A stretch of 64,000 nt of DNA, from the NCBI GenBank assembly GCA_022072145.1, contig JAJVIG010000010.1, positions 20,490-84,489 on the forward strand, in the 5' to 3' direction. A model generated the notes under the pieces. It ran no database searches and was not told where the DNA came from. It saw only the letters and a list, made by a program, of their open reading frames with translations. The DNA comes from Pseudomonadales bacterium. Its GTDB lineage: Bacteria; Pseudomonadota; Gammaproteobacteria; Pseudomonadales; UBA5518. The position numbers and the translations under genes are program-made. This document shows, one piece after another, positions 43,760-53,205 of this stretch (position 1 is its first letter; every line of letters starts with the position of its first letter).

Positions 43760-45343
43760 TCAGATCTGCCGCTCGCGGCCGGCCCAGTACCCCTGGCGCA
43801 GCGCGCTGCGCAGCACCTTGCCGGCCGGAGAGCGCGGCAGCGTGGCGACGAAATCGATGCTGCGCGGCCACTTCTGCCTGGCGAGGCGTTCGGCACACAG
43901 ATCCATCAGCGACTGGCGCAGCGCCTCGTCGCCGCTGAAACCCGCGCGCGGCTCCACCACCGCCTTGATCTCCTCGCCCAGATCCTCGTTCGGCACGCCC
44001 ACGCAGGCGACGTCGGCGACCGCGCGGTGCGTGGCCAGCACGTCGTCGATCTCCTGCGGATAGATGTTCACGCCGCCGGAGATGATCACCTCGGCGCTGC
44101 GTCCGCTGAGGAACAGGTAGCCGTCCGCGTCGAGGTAACCGATGTCGCCGGCGGTGAAGTAGCCGTCACGCACCGCCGAGGCGGTCTTCTGCGGGTCCTT
44201 GTAGTACTCGAACGCACTGCCGCCCGGATTCACAAGATAGATGGTGCCCGACTGCCCGCGTGGCACCTCGTTGCCGGCGTCGTCGAGGATGCGCAGCTGC
44301 CCCGGTGCCGGACACCCCACGGTGCCGGGTTTGGCCAACCACTCCTGCGGGCTGACGATGGTGCCCTGTCCCTCGGTGCCGGCGAACATCTCCCACAGGA
44401 CCGGTCCCCACCAGTCGATCATGCGCCGCTTGGTGTCGACCGAGCACGGCGCGGCGCCGTGGATCACGAAGCGCAGGCTGGAGACGTCGTAGCGCAGCCG
44501 CGTGGCATCGGCCAGCTGCAGCAGGCGGTTGAACATGGTCGGCACGCAGAAGGTGTGCGTGATCCGGTACCGCTCGATCAGTGCGAGCATCTTCTCCGGC
44601 TCCCAGCGATCCATCACCACGGCGCCGATGCCGGCGCTGAGCGGGGTGGTGAAACACAGCGCGAAGGGACCGGTGTGGTACAGCGGTCCGGTCGCCAGCG
44701 CGCGGTCGGATCCGCTGGCGGGGTCGAACTGGAACACCGCGGTCAGCAGCTGTTGCAGGTGCGCGGCGTGCCGCGGATCGGGCAGCGCGCGGAACACGCC
44801 CTTGGGGCGGCCGGTGGTTCCCGAGGTGTAGAGCATCGTGTTGCCGAGCACGGGATCGGGGATGTCGCTGTCGTCCATGCCCGCCAGCGCGTCGTGCCAG
44901 CCTAGGTAGCCCGGCAGTTCGCCGCCGATGCCGACCAGCAGTTCGAGCGCTTCGATCTGCGCGCAGCCCGCGGCCACGTTCGCCACGCGGGTGTCGAGGA
45001 ACAGCGCCTTCGCCTCGCAGTTCCCGACGATGTAGCGGATGTCGTCGGGGGCGAGGTGCCAGTTGATCGGCGTGAGCCGCAGCCCCGCGCGGTGGGTCGC
45101 GAAACGCACCACCGCGAACTCGTTGCGGTTGCCGCACACCAGCGCGACGGCGTCGCCGCGCGTGAGTCCGGCCGCGCGCAGGCGCCGGACCAGTCGGTTC
45201 GCGGCGGCGTTCAGTTCGGCGAAGCTCATCTCGCCGCGTTCCGACCACAGCGCGGGGCGCTGCGGATCGGCCGCCGCCACAGCCGCGATCTCCATGCCCT
45301 CGGGCGCGCGCTCGCACGCAAGCTCGAATACCGTCTTCGCCAT
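43760..45343 (-). CDS. AMP-binding acyl-CoA synthetase
   Basis: A 527-residue adenylate-forming enzyme. The P-loop-like [12 protein letters not shown] is at 171-182; further motifs are [37 protein letters not shown] with the adenosine-binding Asp, and [14 protein letters not shown] with the catalytic Lys at the C-terminus. It should activate a carboxylic acid to its CoA ester in the cytoplasm, probably a medium or long chain, branched or cyclic acid. It follows the enoyl-CoA hydratase by 5 bp and precedes acetate kinase by 17 bp. The substrate cannot be read from the sequence. Confidence 0.92.
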   Translation of the reverse strand: MAKTVFELACERAPEGMEIAAVAAADPQRPALWSERGEMSFAELNAAANRLVRRLRAAGLTRGDAVALVCGNRNEFAVVRFATHRAGLRLTPINWHLAPDDIRYIVGNCEAKALFLDTRVANVAAGCAQIEALELLVGIGGELPGYLGWHDALAGMDDSDIPDPVLGNTMLYTSGTTGRPKGVFRALPDPRHAAHLQQLLTAVFQFDPASGSDRALATGPLYHTGPFALCFTTPLSAGIGAVVMDRWEPEKMLALIERYRITHTFCVPTMFNRLLQLADATRLRYDVSSLRFVIHGAAPCSVDTKRRMIDWWGPVLWEMFAGTEGQGTIVSPQEWLAKPGTVGCPAPGQLRILDDAGNEVPRGQSGTIYLVNPGGSAFEYYKDPQKTASAVRDGYFTAGDIGYLDADGYLFLSGRSAEVIISGGVNIYPQEIDDVLATHRAVADVACVGVPNEDLGEEIKAVVEPRAGFSGDEALRQSLMDLCAERLARQKWPRSIDFVATLPRSPAGKVLRSALRQGYWAGRERQI

Positions 45344-45348
45344 ATCCC

Positions 45349-46158
45349 TTACTCCCCGGTGAACAGCGGTTCGCGTTTCTCCCTGAAGGCACGCGGCCCC
45401 TCGCGCGCATCGCGGCTCATCATGACGCGCGCGGACTCCTGCGCCTCGCGCGTGAACGCCGCGTTCCACGCCTCGGTATGGCTCTCGAGCACGGTGCGCT
45501 TGATCGCCGCGAGCGCGAGCGGGGCGTTGGCGGCGATGCGCGCGGCAACGGCCTCGGCGCGCGCGCCCAGCTCGTGCGGCGCGAGCACCTCGCTGACCAG
45601 GCCCCAGGCAAGCGCGGTGGTGGCGTCGATCGGTTCGCCGGTCAGCAGCAGGCGCATCGCGTGCGCATAGGGCAACTGGCGTGCGAGACGCACCATCGAG
45701 CCGCCGCCCGGAACGATCCCGACCTTCGGTTCCGGCAGTCCGAACTGCGCGTGGCTGGCGGCGATGCGCACGTCGGTGGCCTGCAGCAGCTCGCAACCGC
45801 CGCCGAGCGCGCGGCCGTTGACCGCGGCGACCACCGGCTTGTACAGCGGTTCGCCCTTGAGAAGCATCTTGTCGGCGATCGCGTGATCGGCCAGCAGGCG
45901 CTCCTCGATCGCATTCTGCGGCTGGCGCGCGCCGCTCCACAGCGGGATCAGGCCGCTGAGGTCCCCGCCACAGCAGAAATCGCGATCGCCGGCACCGGTC
46001 AGCACCGCCACGCGCACCTGCGCGTCGTCGCGCACCTCCTGCCAGGCATCGGCCAGTGCGACGAAGGCGGCCGGGCTCAGCGTGTTGCTCGCCTGCGGGC
46101 GGTTGATCGTGATCCACGCGACGGCGCCGCGGCGTTCGTAGAGGATGTCGCTCATCAT
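45349..46158 (-). CDS. Enoyl-CoA hydratase/isomerase family protein
   Basis: A 269-residue crotonase-fold enzyme. The oxyanion-hole segments DFCCGGDLSGL (60-70) and VNGRALGGGCELLQATD (113-129) and the two acidic residues Glu123 and Glu143 (GLPEPKVGIVPGGG) fit a working hydratase. It acts on enoyl-CoA esters in beta-oxidation-type pathways. Two adjacent ATGs are present; the first overlaps the stop of the nitronate monooxygenase gene (ATGA, 46155-46158), indicating coupling. It lies directly before an acyl-CoA synthetase. Confidence 0.92.
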   Translation of the reverse strand: MMSDILYERRGAVAWITINRPQASNTLSPAAFVALADAWQEVRDDAQVRVAVLTGAGDRDFCCGGDLSGLIPLWSGARQPQNAIEERLLADHAIADKMLLKGEPLYKPVVAAVNGRALGGGCELLQATDVRIAASHAQFGLPEPKVGIVPGGGSMVRLARQLPYAHAMRLLLTGEPIDATTALAWGLVSEVLAPHELGARAEAVAARIAANAPLALAAIKRTVLESHTEAWNAAFTREAQESARVMMSRDAREGPRAFREKREPLFTGE

Positions 46159-47300
46159 AGGTCTCCTGCGCTGTCGGGTCCGGCGTCCGCGAGCGCGCGG
46201 CCCAGCCGTTCCACGGTATCCACGTACTCGTTCACCATGTCGGCGATCACGCTGCGGCAGTCGCGTTCGTCGTTGCACATGCCGATCGCCTGGCCGCACG
46301 GATAGAACGCCAGTTCCTCGTTGTTCGCCCGCGCGATGCGCAGATGCGCCTCCTGCGTCAGGATGCCCTGCAGCGGCAGCGGCAGGAAGCCCGGGCAGTC
46401 GGGCTTTTCCCAGGCATCGGTCCACGCCGAGCGCAGCATGCGCGCCGGCTTGCCCGAGATCACGCGCGAGCGCACCGTCTGCCCGCTGTCGGCGGCCAGC
46501 AGCTTGCGCCGCGGCAGCGGCGCCACCTCGGACTCCGGCGTGGTCAGCCAGACCGAGCCGCACCACACGCCGGATGCACCGAGCGCCATCGCGGCGGCCA
46601 TCTGGCGTCCGCTGGCGATGCCGCCGGCGGCGAGCACCGGCAGCGGCGCCACGGCATCGACCACCTGTGGCACCAGCACCATGGTGGTGATCTCGCCGGT
46701 GTGGCCGCCGGCCTCGTGGCCCTGCGCGATGATGAAGTCGACGCCGCCGTCGCGGTGCGCGACCGCGTGCTGCACCTTGCCGGCGAGCGCGCCGACCAGG
46801 ATGCCGCGCGCGCGGCACTCGGCGAGGATGTCCTCTGGCGGCGTGCCGAGCGCGTTGACCATCAGCTTGAGCCCCGGGTAGCCGAAGGCGACCTCGAGCA
46901 GTGCGCGGCAGATCTCGTGCGTCCAGCCGATCTGCTCGCCGCTGATACCGCCGTGCGCCGCCGCGCCGTCGCCGCCGGCGGGGGGCAGCGGCGCGATGCC
47001 GTAGCGCGCCAGCACGCTTTCGACCCAGGCCCGGTGGCCTTCGGGGATCATCGATTGCAGGTCCGGCACCGCGCCGGCCTCGAATTTCTTCGGCATGATC
47101 ACGTCGATGCCGAACGGCCGCTCACCGACCCGGGACTGGATCCAGTCGAGCTCCTGGCGCAGTTGCTCGGGCGTGAAACCCGCGGCGCCCAGCACGCCGA
47201 TGCCACCGGCGCGCGACACCGCGGCGACCACGTCGCGGCAGTGCGAGAAAGCGAAGATCGGCAGCTCGATTCCAGCGCGCCGGCACAGTTCGTTCTTCAT
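46155..47300 (-). CDS. Nitronate monooxygenase (2-nitropropane dioxygenase) family protein
   Basis: A 381-residue FMN TIM-barrel protein. Family segments are IELPIFAFSHCRDVVAAVSR, GIGVLGAAGFTPEQLRQELD, DFIIAQGHEAGGHTGEITTM with the catalytic-type His, and PVLAAGGIASGRQMAAAMAL. It is related to nitronate monooxygenases and the flavin enoyl reductases of the same fold; in a beta-oxidation-type operon a role in unusual acyl-CoA reduction is possible. It is first in a five-gene operon. ATG 47300 is chosen over the upstream 47366, which adds an unrelated lead. Confidence 0.88.
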   Translation of the reverse strand: MKNELCRRAGIELPIFAFSHCRDVVAAVSRAGGIGVLGAAGFTPEQLRQELDWIQSRVGERPFGIDVIMPKKFEAGAVPDLQSMIPEGHRAWVESVLARYGIAPLPPAGGDGAAAHGGISGEQIGWTHEICRALLEVAFGYPGLKLMVNALGTPPEDILAECRARGILVGALAGKVQHAVAHRDGGVDFIIAQGHEAGGHTGEITTMVLVPQVVDAVAPLPVLAAGGIASGRQMAAAMALGASGVWCGSVWLTTPESEVAPLPRRKLLAADSGQTVRSRVISGKPARMLRSAWTDAWEKPDCPGFLPLPLQGILTQEAHLRIARANNEELAFYPCGQAIGMCNDERDCRSVIADMVNEYVDTVERLGRALADAGPDSAGDL

Positions 47301-47408
47301 CTGGTCCTTCCCCTCGATGCGGTGAGTTCTGGGCCTTCGCGAGCAGGGTAGTGCAAGCGAGGGCATTCAAGGTATTCTGATGCGTAAGTAAAACAAGAGG
47401 GTTCAACG

Positions 47409-48305
47409 ATGACCGTTAGCGCCTGGAGTGTCGAGACCATGGCTGCCCAGAACGGGCGCGTGATGATCGTGACCGGCGCCAGCGGCGGGATCGGCCAGGA
47501 GACCGCGCGCGTGCTGGCGGCCAGCGGCGCGACCGTGGTGCTGGCGGTGCGCGACATCGCCAAAGGCGGTCGGGCGGCGGAGCAGATCCGCGCGCGGCAC
47601 CCGCGGGGGGATCTGCGGGTGTACGAACTCGATCTGGCGAACCTCGCCTCGGTCGAGCGTTTCGCGGCCGGCATCCGCAGCGAGTTCGAACGCCTCGACG
47701 TGCTGATCGACAACGCCGGCGTGATGATGTGCCCCTACGCGCTGACCGCCGACGGCTTCGAGATGCAGTTCGGCACCAACCACCTGGGGCACTTCGCGCT
47801 GACCCTGCGACTGCTCCCGCTGCTGGTGCGCACCGCCGGTTCACGTGTGGTGGTGGTCGGCAGCCTCTCGCACAAGCACGCGCGCCTCGATCTGGCGGAT
47901 CCGCACTGGAAGTCGCGCCCCTACAACACCGGCCGCGCGTACTCCGACAGCAAGCTGGCCAACCTGCTGTTCGCGCGCGCATTGGCGCGCAGGCTGGGCG
48001 GGCAGGGCGGCAATCCGCTGGTGGTCGCGGCGCACCCGGGCGTGACCGCCAGCGAACTGGAGCGTCATTCCCGGTACATGGCGGTGCTGAACCGGCTGAT
48101 CGCGCAGCCGGTGGAAGCCGGCGCCTGGCCGATCCTCAGGGCCGCGGTCGATCCGGGCGCGGCGGCGGGCGACTACTTCGGCCCGGCACGCTGGATGGAA
48201 ATGCGCGGCGAGGCGGTGCGCGTGCAGCCGAGCGCGCAGGCCTGCGACGACGAACTCGCCGAACGGCTGTGGCGCGTGTCAGCGCAGATGACCGGCGTGT
48301 CGTAG
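47409..48305 (+). CDS. SDR family oxidoreductase, retinol dehydrogenase-like
   Basis: A 298-residue SDR with an N-terminal extension of about 17 residues before VMIVTGASGGIGQETARVLA. NNAG appears as IDNAGVMMCP, and TNHLGHFALTLRLLPLL and YSDSKLANLLFARALARRL contain the catalytic Tyr and Lys. These features mark the retinol-dehydrogenase-like/WWOX-like group acting on lipophilic alcohols. A second ATG at 47439 is possible. It is divergent from the nitronate monooxygenase operon with 108 bp between them. Its TAG stop (48303-48305) lies in the GTAG head of REP-like array C. Confidence 0.9.
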   Translation: MTVSAWSVETMAAQNGRVMIVTGASGGIGQETARVLAASGATVVLAVRDIAKGGRAAEQIRARHPRGDLRVYELDLANLASVERFAAGIRSEFERLDVLIDNAGVMMCPYALTADGFEMQFGTNHLGHFALTLRLLPLLVRTAGSRVVVVGSLSHKHARLDLADPHWKSRPYNTGRAYSDSKLANLLFARALARRLGGQGGNPLVVAAHPGVTASELERHSRYMAVLNRLIAQPVEAGAWPILRAAVDPGAAAGDYFGPARWMEMRGEAVRVQPSAQACDDELAERLWRVSAQMTGVS

Positions 48306-48354
48306 GTTCGGCCTGCGGCCGAACAATTCCTGTCCGGGCACAGCCCGGATCTAC
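48303..48354. repeat. REP/BIME-like palindrome array C
   Basis: One inverted pair between the convergent SDR and carboxylic acid reductase genes: GTTCGGCCTGCGGCCGAAC at 48306-48324 and a near-identical partner GTCCGGGCACAGCCCGGAT at 48332-48350, followed by CTACG. Degraded copies (TGTCCGG...GGGATC) seem to continue at about 48360-48420. The first GTAG again supplies the stop codon of the upstream gene. Confidence 0.85.
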
Positions 48355-48455
48355 GCAGAATGTCCGGCCGCGCGGGGATCAACGGCACATGAATGTCCGG
48401 GCGCGCCGGGATCGACGGCACGCGTCCCGCAAGGTCACGAGTCGCTTGGCGCTGC

Positions 48456-51400
48456 TCAGTCCAGACCGAGCAGCGCGATATCGGCCAGGCATTTGGTGAT
48501 GAACTCGCGCGACAGGTGCGGGATGCCCTGGTCGCCGCCGACCCGGTACGTGTTCACCGCACGCACGAAGGCCGGGGCAGGCGCCGGGCCGCTCAGCTGC
48601 GCCGGCAGCGGCTGGCGGAACTGGTGCAGCAGCGGCAGCGAGGAGTGTTGCCGTTGCTGCTCGGGCAACGCGCGCAGCGCGGTCCCGAAGCGCCGGTACC
48701 AGTCGTCGTAGTCCTCGATGCGCCGGATCGCGTGCCCGGCCTCGATCGCCCAGTCGACGAAGCTGTCGAGCGAGATGCCGTCGTCGTGCGGGTTCACCAC
48801 ATGGTAGGTGTGGAAGCCCTCGTGGGTGGCGGCGCCGATGGTCGCGATCGCGCGCGCCGTGAAATCCACCGGCAATCCGTCGTAATGAGGTCGCACGGTG
48901 TCCGCCGCATGGAACGAACGTGGCGCCAGCCCGGTCAGTACCACGCTGAGCAACCAGCGCGTGAACATGTCCGGGACGTTGATCTGGCCGCGGTAGCGGC
49001 TGTGCGCGAGGATCATGTCGCAGCGGAACACCGACACCGGCAGCCCGAAGCGCTGGTACGCCTCGCGCAGCAGGACCTCGGCGGCCCATTTGCTGTTCGC
49101 GTAGCCGTCGGCGTAGCGGCTGGCATCGAGCCGGCGCAGCGGGGTGCTGAGGCGCACGTCACCGTCCTCGTCGAGCAGGGTGCCGTCGGCGAGGATCGCC
49201 GCGCCCATCGTCGAGACGTTCACGAAGCGCTTGCGCCGGTGCGTGAGCGCGAGGCACAGGAGTTCGGCGGTGCCGGCCACGTTCGGGCCGAACAGCTGTT
49301 CGTAGGGCAGCACGTGGTTGACCAGCGCGGCCGGGTGCACGATCAGGTCCACCGTGCGCGCCAGGCGCTCCCAGTCCGCGGCGGTCAACCCCAGCCGGGG
49401 CGCGTCCATGTCGCCGGCCAGCACTTCGAGGTGCGCGCCGGCGAGCCGCTCGAAATGCCGCTCCAGCTCGGGATCGCCCGCGGCAAAGGCCGCGGCGATG
49501 CGACGTCGCGCCGCGGCGGCGTCCTCGCCGCGCGCGATGCAGATCACCGTGCCGCCTTCGGCGGCCATGCGCTCCAGCCATTCCAGGCACAGGAAGCGGC
49601 CCAGATAGCCGGTGGCGCCGGTCAGCAGCACGCAGCCGATCGCCTGCGACGGCGCGGCCGCCTCGCCGGCGCGAGCGAGGGTGTCGGCGCGAGCGAGGGT
49701 GTCGGCGTCGATGAAGCGTTCCAGCGTCAGGTCGGCGGCGCGGATCGTGGTGGCACCTCGCCCGTGCACCGCCGCGAAGCTGGCGCGCGTGCCGGCCTCC
49801 GCGCGCGCTTGAGCGATCCAGGCTGCGAGCTGTTGCAGGCTGCCGGCCGGGCTGGTGATCACCGACACCGGCACCTCGATGCCGTAGATCTCCTCGAGCA
49901 GCTGCGAGAACGCCAGCGAGGTCAGCGAATCGCCGCCGAGCGCGGCGAAGCTCGCGGGGCGATCGAGCGCGACATGCTCGATCCCGAGGATCGCGCGTGC
50001 GGCGTTGGCGACGGTCTCGGTGAGCGGCGCGTCGCGGCCGTGGCGCCGCAGCGCCTCGAGCTCGGCGCTGCGGCTGGCGTCGATGTCCCTGTACATGCGC
50101 TCCAGCCGTCCGGCGTAGCGCTCGCGGAACTTCGGGCGCTGGTACTTGCCGATCCCCGCCAGCAGTCCGTTCTCGGCGCTGAACGGCTCGTGTTCGACGA
50201 TGAAATCGCGCGGTACCTCGCATGCTGCCAGTCCCTCGGCGCGCGCCACCGCGTCCACCGCCTCGCGCAGCAGTGCCTTGATGGCAGCGGGATCGCCGGC
50301 AACCCCCTTGTCGCGCAGCAGTTCCCGGTCGGGCACCAGCACGCCGAGCAGGAAGGCGCGCTCGCTGTTGCCGTACAGATAGGCCTGGCGGATCGCGGGA
50401 TGCCCGTTGGTGTACAGCGCCTCGAGGTGCGCGATGGCGACGAACTCGCCCTGCGCGAGCTTGAGCACGTTGTTGCGCCGGTCGAGGTAGACCAGCTGGT
50501 CGGGGGCGATCTCGGCCATGATGTCGCCGGTGCGGTAATAGCCGTCGGCGTCGAAGACCTGCGCCGTGACGTCGGGACGCTTGTAGTAGCCCAGCATCAT
50601 CGTGTCGCTCTTCACGCACAGCTCGCCGCGCGGATGCGGCTTGTCGGTCCTGAAGTAGCCCAGCTCGGGCACGTCGTCGAGGCGGTAGTCGATCACCGGC
50701 GGGCGTTGCACGCGGTTGTTCACGGTGACCGTGATCATCTCGGTGGCGCCGTAGCTGTCGTTCATGCGCAGGCCGAGGCATTCCTCCATGAACCGGCGCA
50801 GCTCCGCCGCCAGCGGCGCCGATGCGTAGTGCACGCTGAGCACGCGGCCGCCCAGCAACTCGTCGCGGATCTTCGCCATGATTTCCCGCTCGAGTGCTGC
50901 CAGGTCCGCGGCATGGTCGCGCCGCCGTTCCAGTTCGACCTGGAACTGCTGGTAGATCATTTCGCAGACCCGCGGTACCAGCGTCAGGTTGGTGGGACGC
51001 GCGACGCGGATGTCGTCGAACAGCGTCGACAGGTCGCGCCTGGCAGTGAAGTGGCACACTCCGCCGCAACCCAGCGCGGCGAACAGCGCGCTGCGGCCCG
51101 AAGTGTGGTTGAGCGGCATGAAGCTGATCGAGAAAAAGGGCAGCGGAGCCACCACGCTCCACATCGGCTTCAGCATGTTCTCGGGGATCATCGCGCCCTT
51201 GGGCGCCCCGGTGCTGCCGGAGGTGTAATAGATCGAGGCCATGCGGCGTGCGGTATCGGGCGCGGCGAACACCGGCGCCGGCGGTGCTGCGGCTCCGCGC
51301 ACGCGCATCTCTTCGAGCGTGACCAGCAGATCCCCCAGACCGGCCCCGGCGAGCCGTCGCGCGGCCGCGGCCAGTGCCTCACGATCGTCGTCGACGCGCG

Positions 51401-52001
51401 CATCGAAATCGAACAGCAGCAGTCCGCGCGGCCGGTGGCCGCCGATCACCAGATCCACCGCCGTCGCGAGGCACTCGGTGCTGGTGGCCAGCCAGGCCGG
51501 CTCGATCTCGCCGTGGATCGCCTGCAGTTGCGCGGGCGAGGCGCTGGTCTGCAGCGGCACCACGACCGCGCCGTTGTGCAGCGCCGCGAGGTCCACGGTC
51601 GCGAAATCGACGCCGGTGAAGGCGAGGATGCCGATCAGATCGCCGGCACCGAGGCCGCGCTGCGGATCCGTGTGCCAGGCGGTTGCCAGTGCGCGCACGC
51701 GTGCCCACAGTTCGCCGTAACCGACGGTTGCGAACTCGGGCCGCAAACGACGCACGCTGCGGCCACTGCCGGCGTCGGGGACGACCTCGACCACGCGCTC
51801 GGCGAGCGCCGGCCGTGCGGCGTAGCCCTCCATGCAGGTCGCGATGATCTGCGCGAGCCCGAGTCCGGGCTGCGTTTTCGCCGCGTTGATCGCGGGATCG
51901 GGCATCGTGGCACGGAACTGCGGATCGGCCGCCGCCAGGGCGGCGAAGCGCGCTGCCAGTCGTTGCTGCTCGTCGGTCGCGGGAATCGGCGTGGTGCTCA
52001 T
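48456..52001 (-). CDS. car: Carboxylic acid reductase (CAR)
   Basis: An 1181-residue three-domain enzyme that reduces carboxylic acids to aldehydes with ATP and NADPH. The adenylation domain (about 1-640) has IYYTSGSTGAPKGAMIPENM and SYGATEMITVTVNN. The carrier domain has its phosphopantetheine Ser692 in LGGDSLTSLAF. The thioester reductase domain (about 790-1181) has VLLTGATGYLGRFLCLEWL and the YANSKWAAE catalytic motif. Length and order fit bacterial CARs. A linker copy ADTLAR is duplicated in tandem before the reductase domain. AAGGAG precedes ATG 52001. It lies 22 bp behind a MarR gene that probably regulates it. A phosphopantetheinyl transferase is needed but is not in the window. Confidence 0.95.
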   Translation of the reverse strand: MSTTPIPATDEQQRLAARFAALAAADPQFRATMPDPAINAAKTQPGLGLAQIIATCMEGYAARPALAERVVEVVPDAGSGRSVRRLRPEFATVGYGELWARVRALATAWHTDPQRGLGAGDLIGILAFTGVDFATVDLAALHNGAVVVPLQTSASPAQLQAIHGEIEPAWLATSTECLATAVDLVIGGHRPRGLLLFDFDARVDDDREALAAAARRLAGAGLGDLLVTLEEMRVRGAAAPPAPVFAAPDTARRMASIYYTSGSTGAPKGAMIPENMLKPMWSVVAPLPFFSISFMPLNHTSGRSALFAALGCGGVCHFTARRDLSTLFDDIRVARPTNLTLVPRVCEMIYQQFQVELERRRDHAADLAALEREIMAKIRDELLGGRVLSVHYASAPLAAELRRFMEECLGLRMNDSYGATEMITVTVNNRVQRPPVIDYRLDDVPELGYFRTDKPHPRGELCVKSDTMMLGYYKRPDVTAQVFDADGYYRTGDIMAEIAPDQLVYLDRRNNVLKLAQGEFVAIAHLEALYTNGHPAIRQAYLYGNSERAFLLGVLVPDRELLRDKGVAGDPAAIKALLREAVDAVARAEGLAACEVPRDFIVEHEPFSAENGLLAGIGKYQRPKFRERYAGRLERMYRDIDASRSAELEALRRHGRDAPLTETVANAARAILGIEHVALDRPASFAALGGDSLTSLAFSQLLEEIYGIEVPVSVITSPAGSLQQLAAWIAQARAEAGTRASFAAVHGRGATTIRAADLTLERFIDADTLARADTLARAGEAAAPSQAIGCVLLTGATGYLGRFLCLEWLERMAAEGGTVICIARGEDAAAARRRIAAAFAAGDPELERHFERLAGAHLEVLAGDMDAPRLGLTAADWERLARTVDLIVHPAALVNHVLPYEQLFGPNVAGTAELLCLALTHRRKRFVNVSTMGAAILADGTLLDEDGDVRLSTPLRRLDASRYADGYANSKWAAEVLLREAYQRFGLPVSVFRCDMILAHSRYRGQINVPDMFTRWLLSVVLTGLAPRSFHAADTVRPHYDGLPVDFTARAIATIGAATHEGFHTYHVVNPHDDGISLDSFVDWAIEAGHAIRRIEDYDDWYRRFGTALRALPEQQRQHSSLPLLHQFRQPLPAQLSGPAPAPAFVRAVNTYRVGGDQGIPHLSREFITKCLADIALLGLD
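49670..49705. repeat. 18-bp perfect tandem duplication inside the CAR gene
   Basis: Two identical 18-bp units at 49670-49687 and 49688-49705 code for the repeated hexapeptide ADTLAR in the linker between carrier and reductase domains. The insertion is in frame, so it changes only linker length. Confidence 0.85.
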
Positions 52002-52023
52002 GGAACTCTCCTTCGATGTACGC

Positions 52024-52527
52024 TCAATCGTGGGCCGACCCGCTCGAACGGGTTCCCCGGTGCGCCTGTCCGGCGATGCGGATCAGCAGCGTCTGCAGCA
52101 GCGCGCGCTCCTCGTCGGCGAGTGGTCGCAGCACCGCGTCCTGCGCGGCGACCACCTGCGGTATGCACTGCGCGACCAGCGCTTCGCCCTTGACCGTGAG
52201 TTGCAGTCGCGTGACGCGGCGATCGTCGGGCGCGCGCTTGCGCGTGAGCAGCTTCCTGCGCTCCAGCAGGTCGAGCGTGTAGGTGATCGCTGCGGCGTTG
52301 CTGAAACGCAGGCGGGCAATTCCCGACGGGGTGTCCGCCATGCCGCGGTACACCGCGTGCAGCACGCCGAACTGCCGCACGTTGAGACCGCAGGAGGCGA
52401 GCGCGCGGTCGGTGGCGTCGCTGACGCGATTCAGACAGTGGCTGAGCAGGAAACCGACCGCCTCGTCCGCCGGGGAGGTTGCGGCGTCCGGCGCGTGGGC
52501 GAGGTCGGCCCGTTGGCGGATTTTCAT
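52024..52527 (-). CDS. MarR family transcriptional regulator
   Basis: A 167-residue winged helix-turn-helix regulator. The region GFLLSHCLNRVSDATDRALA is the dimerisation helix, and FSNAAAITYTLDLLERRKLL followed by RKRAPDDRRVTRLQLTVKGE is the recognition helix and wing typical of MarR proteins. It most likely represses its own operon, including the carboxylic acid reductase 22 bp downstream, until a phenolic or fatty acid ligand binds. The AT-rich upstream region 52541-52600 carries a candidate operator. Confidence 0.9.
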   Translation of the reverse strand: MKIRQRADLAHAPDAATSPADEAVGFLLSHCLNRVSDATDRALASCGLNVRQFGVLHAVYRGMADTPSGIARLRFSNAAAITYTLDLLERRKLLTRKRAPDDRRVTRLQLTVKGEALVAQCIPQVVAAQDAVLRPLADEERALLQTLLIRIAGQAHRGTRSSGSAHD

Positions 52528-52549
52528 GTCGGGGTGCGACCATGCTTAT

Positions 52550-52566
52550 GGTTAAGTAATTAGACC
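52550..52566. promoter_or_regulatory. Imperfect palindrome, candidate MarR operator
   Basis: GGTTAAGTAATTAGACC is an imperfect inverted repeat (10 of 17 positions symmetric) in the AT-rich gap between the divergent marR-like and DUF3293 genes. Its size fits MarR operators. Direct evidence is lacking. Confidence 0.33.
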
Positions 52567-52655
52567 ACAAACAAACCAATAGTCAAAATTTTAAGTATCT
52601 GCGCGGGCGGCGATCCGGCCTATGATCGGCGTGGCCGATCACCATGGAGGAACCG

Positions 52656-53075
52656 ATGAGCACGCTCGGGCGCAGCACCCTGATCGCCTACCTCGAGTGC
52701 AGTTACGAGGTGCATGCGCGGCCGGCGTTCGTGCTGCGCATCGGGGAGCGCAGCCGGGCGTTGGCCGCGCTGCTGGCGCGCGAAGCCGCGGATTGTGCGG
52801 CGTATCTGAGTGCCTGCAATCCGCACGGGGAACTCGTGGCCGAGGCGTGGAACGCGCGTGCCACGCAGCGGCTGCGGCGAGCGGTCGAGCGGCGCGGCTA
52901 CGGCTGGGTTGCGGGCTGTGGCCGGGATCTCGCGGGAGTCTGGCCCGGCGAGGCCAGCGTGCTGGTGCCGGGGATGGGACTCGCCGAGGCGACCGCGATG
53001 GCCCGGCGCTTTGCGCAGAACGCCTTCGTCTGGTCGGCGGCGGACGCCCGCCCGCAACTGGTGCTGCTGCGCTGA
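52656..53075 (+). CDS. DUF3293 domain-containing protein
   Basis: A 139-residue cytoplasmic protein matching the DUF3293 pattern: AYLSACNPHGELVAEAWNAR, a middle helix RLRRAVERRGYGWVAG, then GEASVLVPGMGLAEATAMAR and FAQNAFVWSAADARPQLVLL. Members are short housekeeping proteins of unknown function. The ATG at 52656 has GGAGG 6 bp upstream; an earlier in-frame ATG at 52644 is less likely. It is divergent from the MarR-CAR operon. Confidence 0.85.
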   Translation: MSTLGRSTLIAYLECSYEVHARPAFVLRIGERSRALAALLAREAADCAAYLSACNPHGELVAEAWNARATQRLRRAVERRGYGWVAGCGRDLAGVWPGEASVLVPGMGLAEATAMARRFAQNAFVWSAADARPQLVLLR

Positions 53076-53205
53076 GAATGTGCGTTCCCGGACGGGCGGC
53101 GGAGGTACCGATGCGGCGTGTGCTCCGACGCGTGGTCGGGAGCCGGTTACGAAGTGGGGTGCTAGACTTGGGCGCAATCCGGCATGGCGAGGTGGAGACT
53201 GCGTT

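Noticed and set aside
48393..52193. A 1266-aa plus-strand ORF opposite the carboxylic acid reductase
   Set aside because: It is the antisense shadow of a clearly recognisable three-domain enzyme; its composition (Arg/His/Gln/Ala) and lack of any motif are typical of GC-rich antisense frames.
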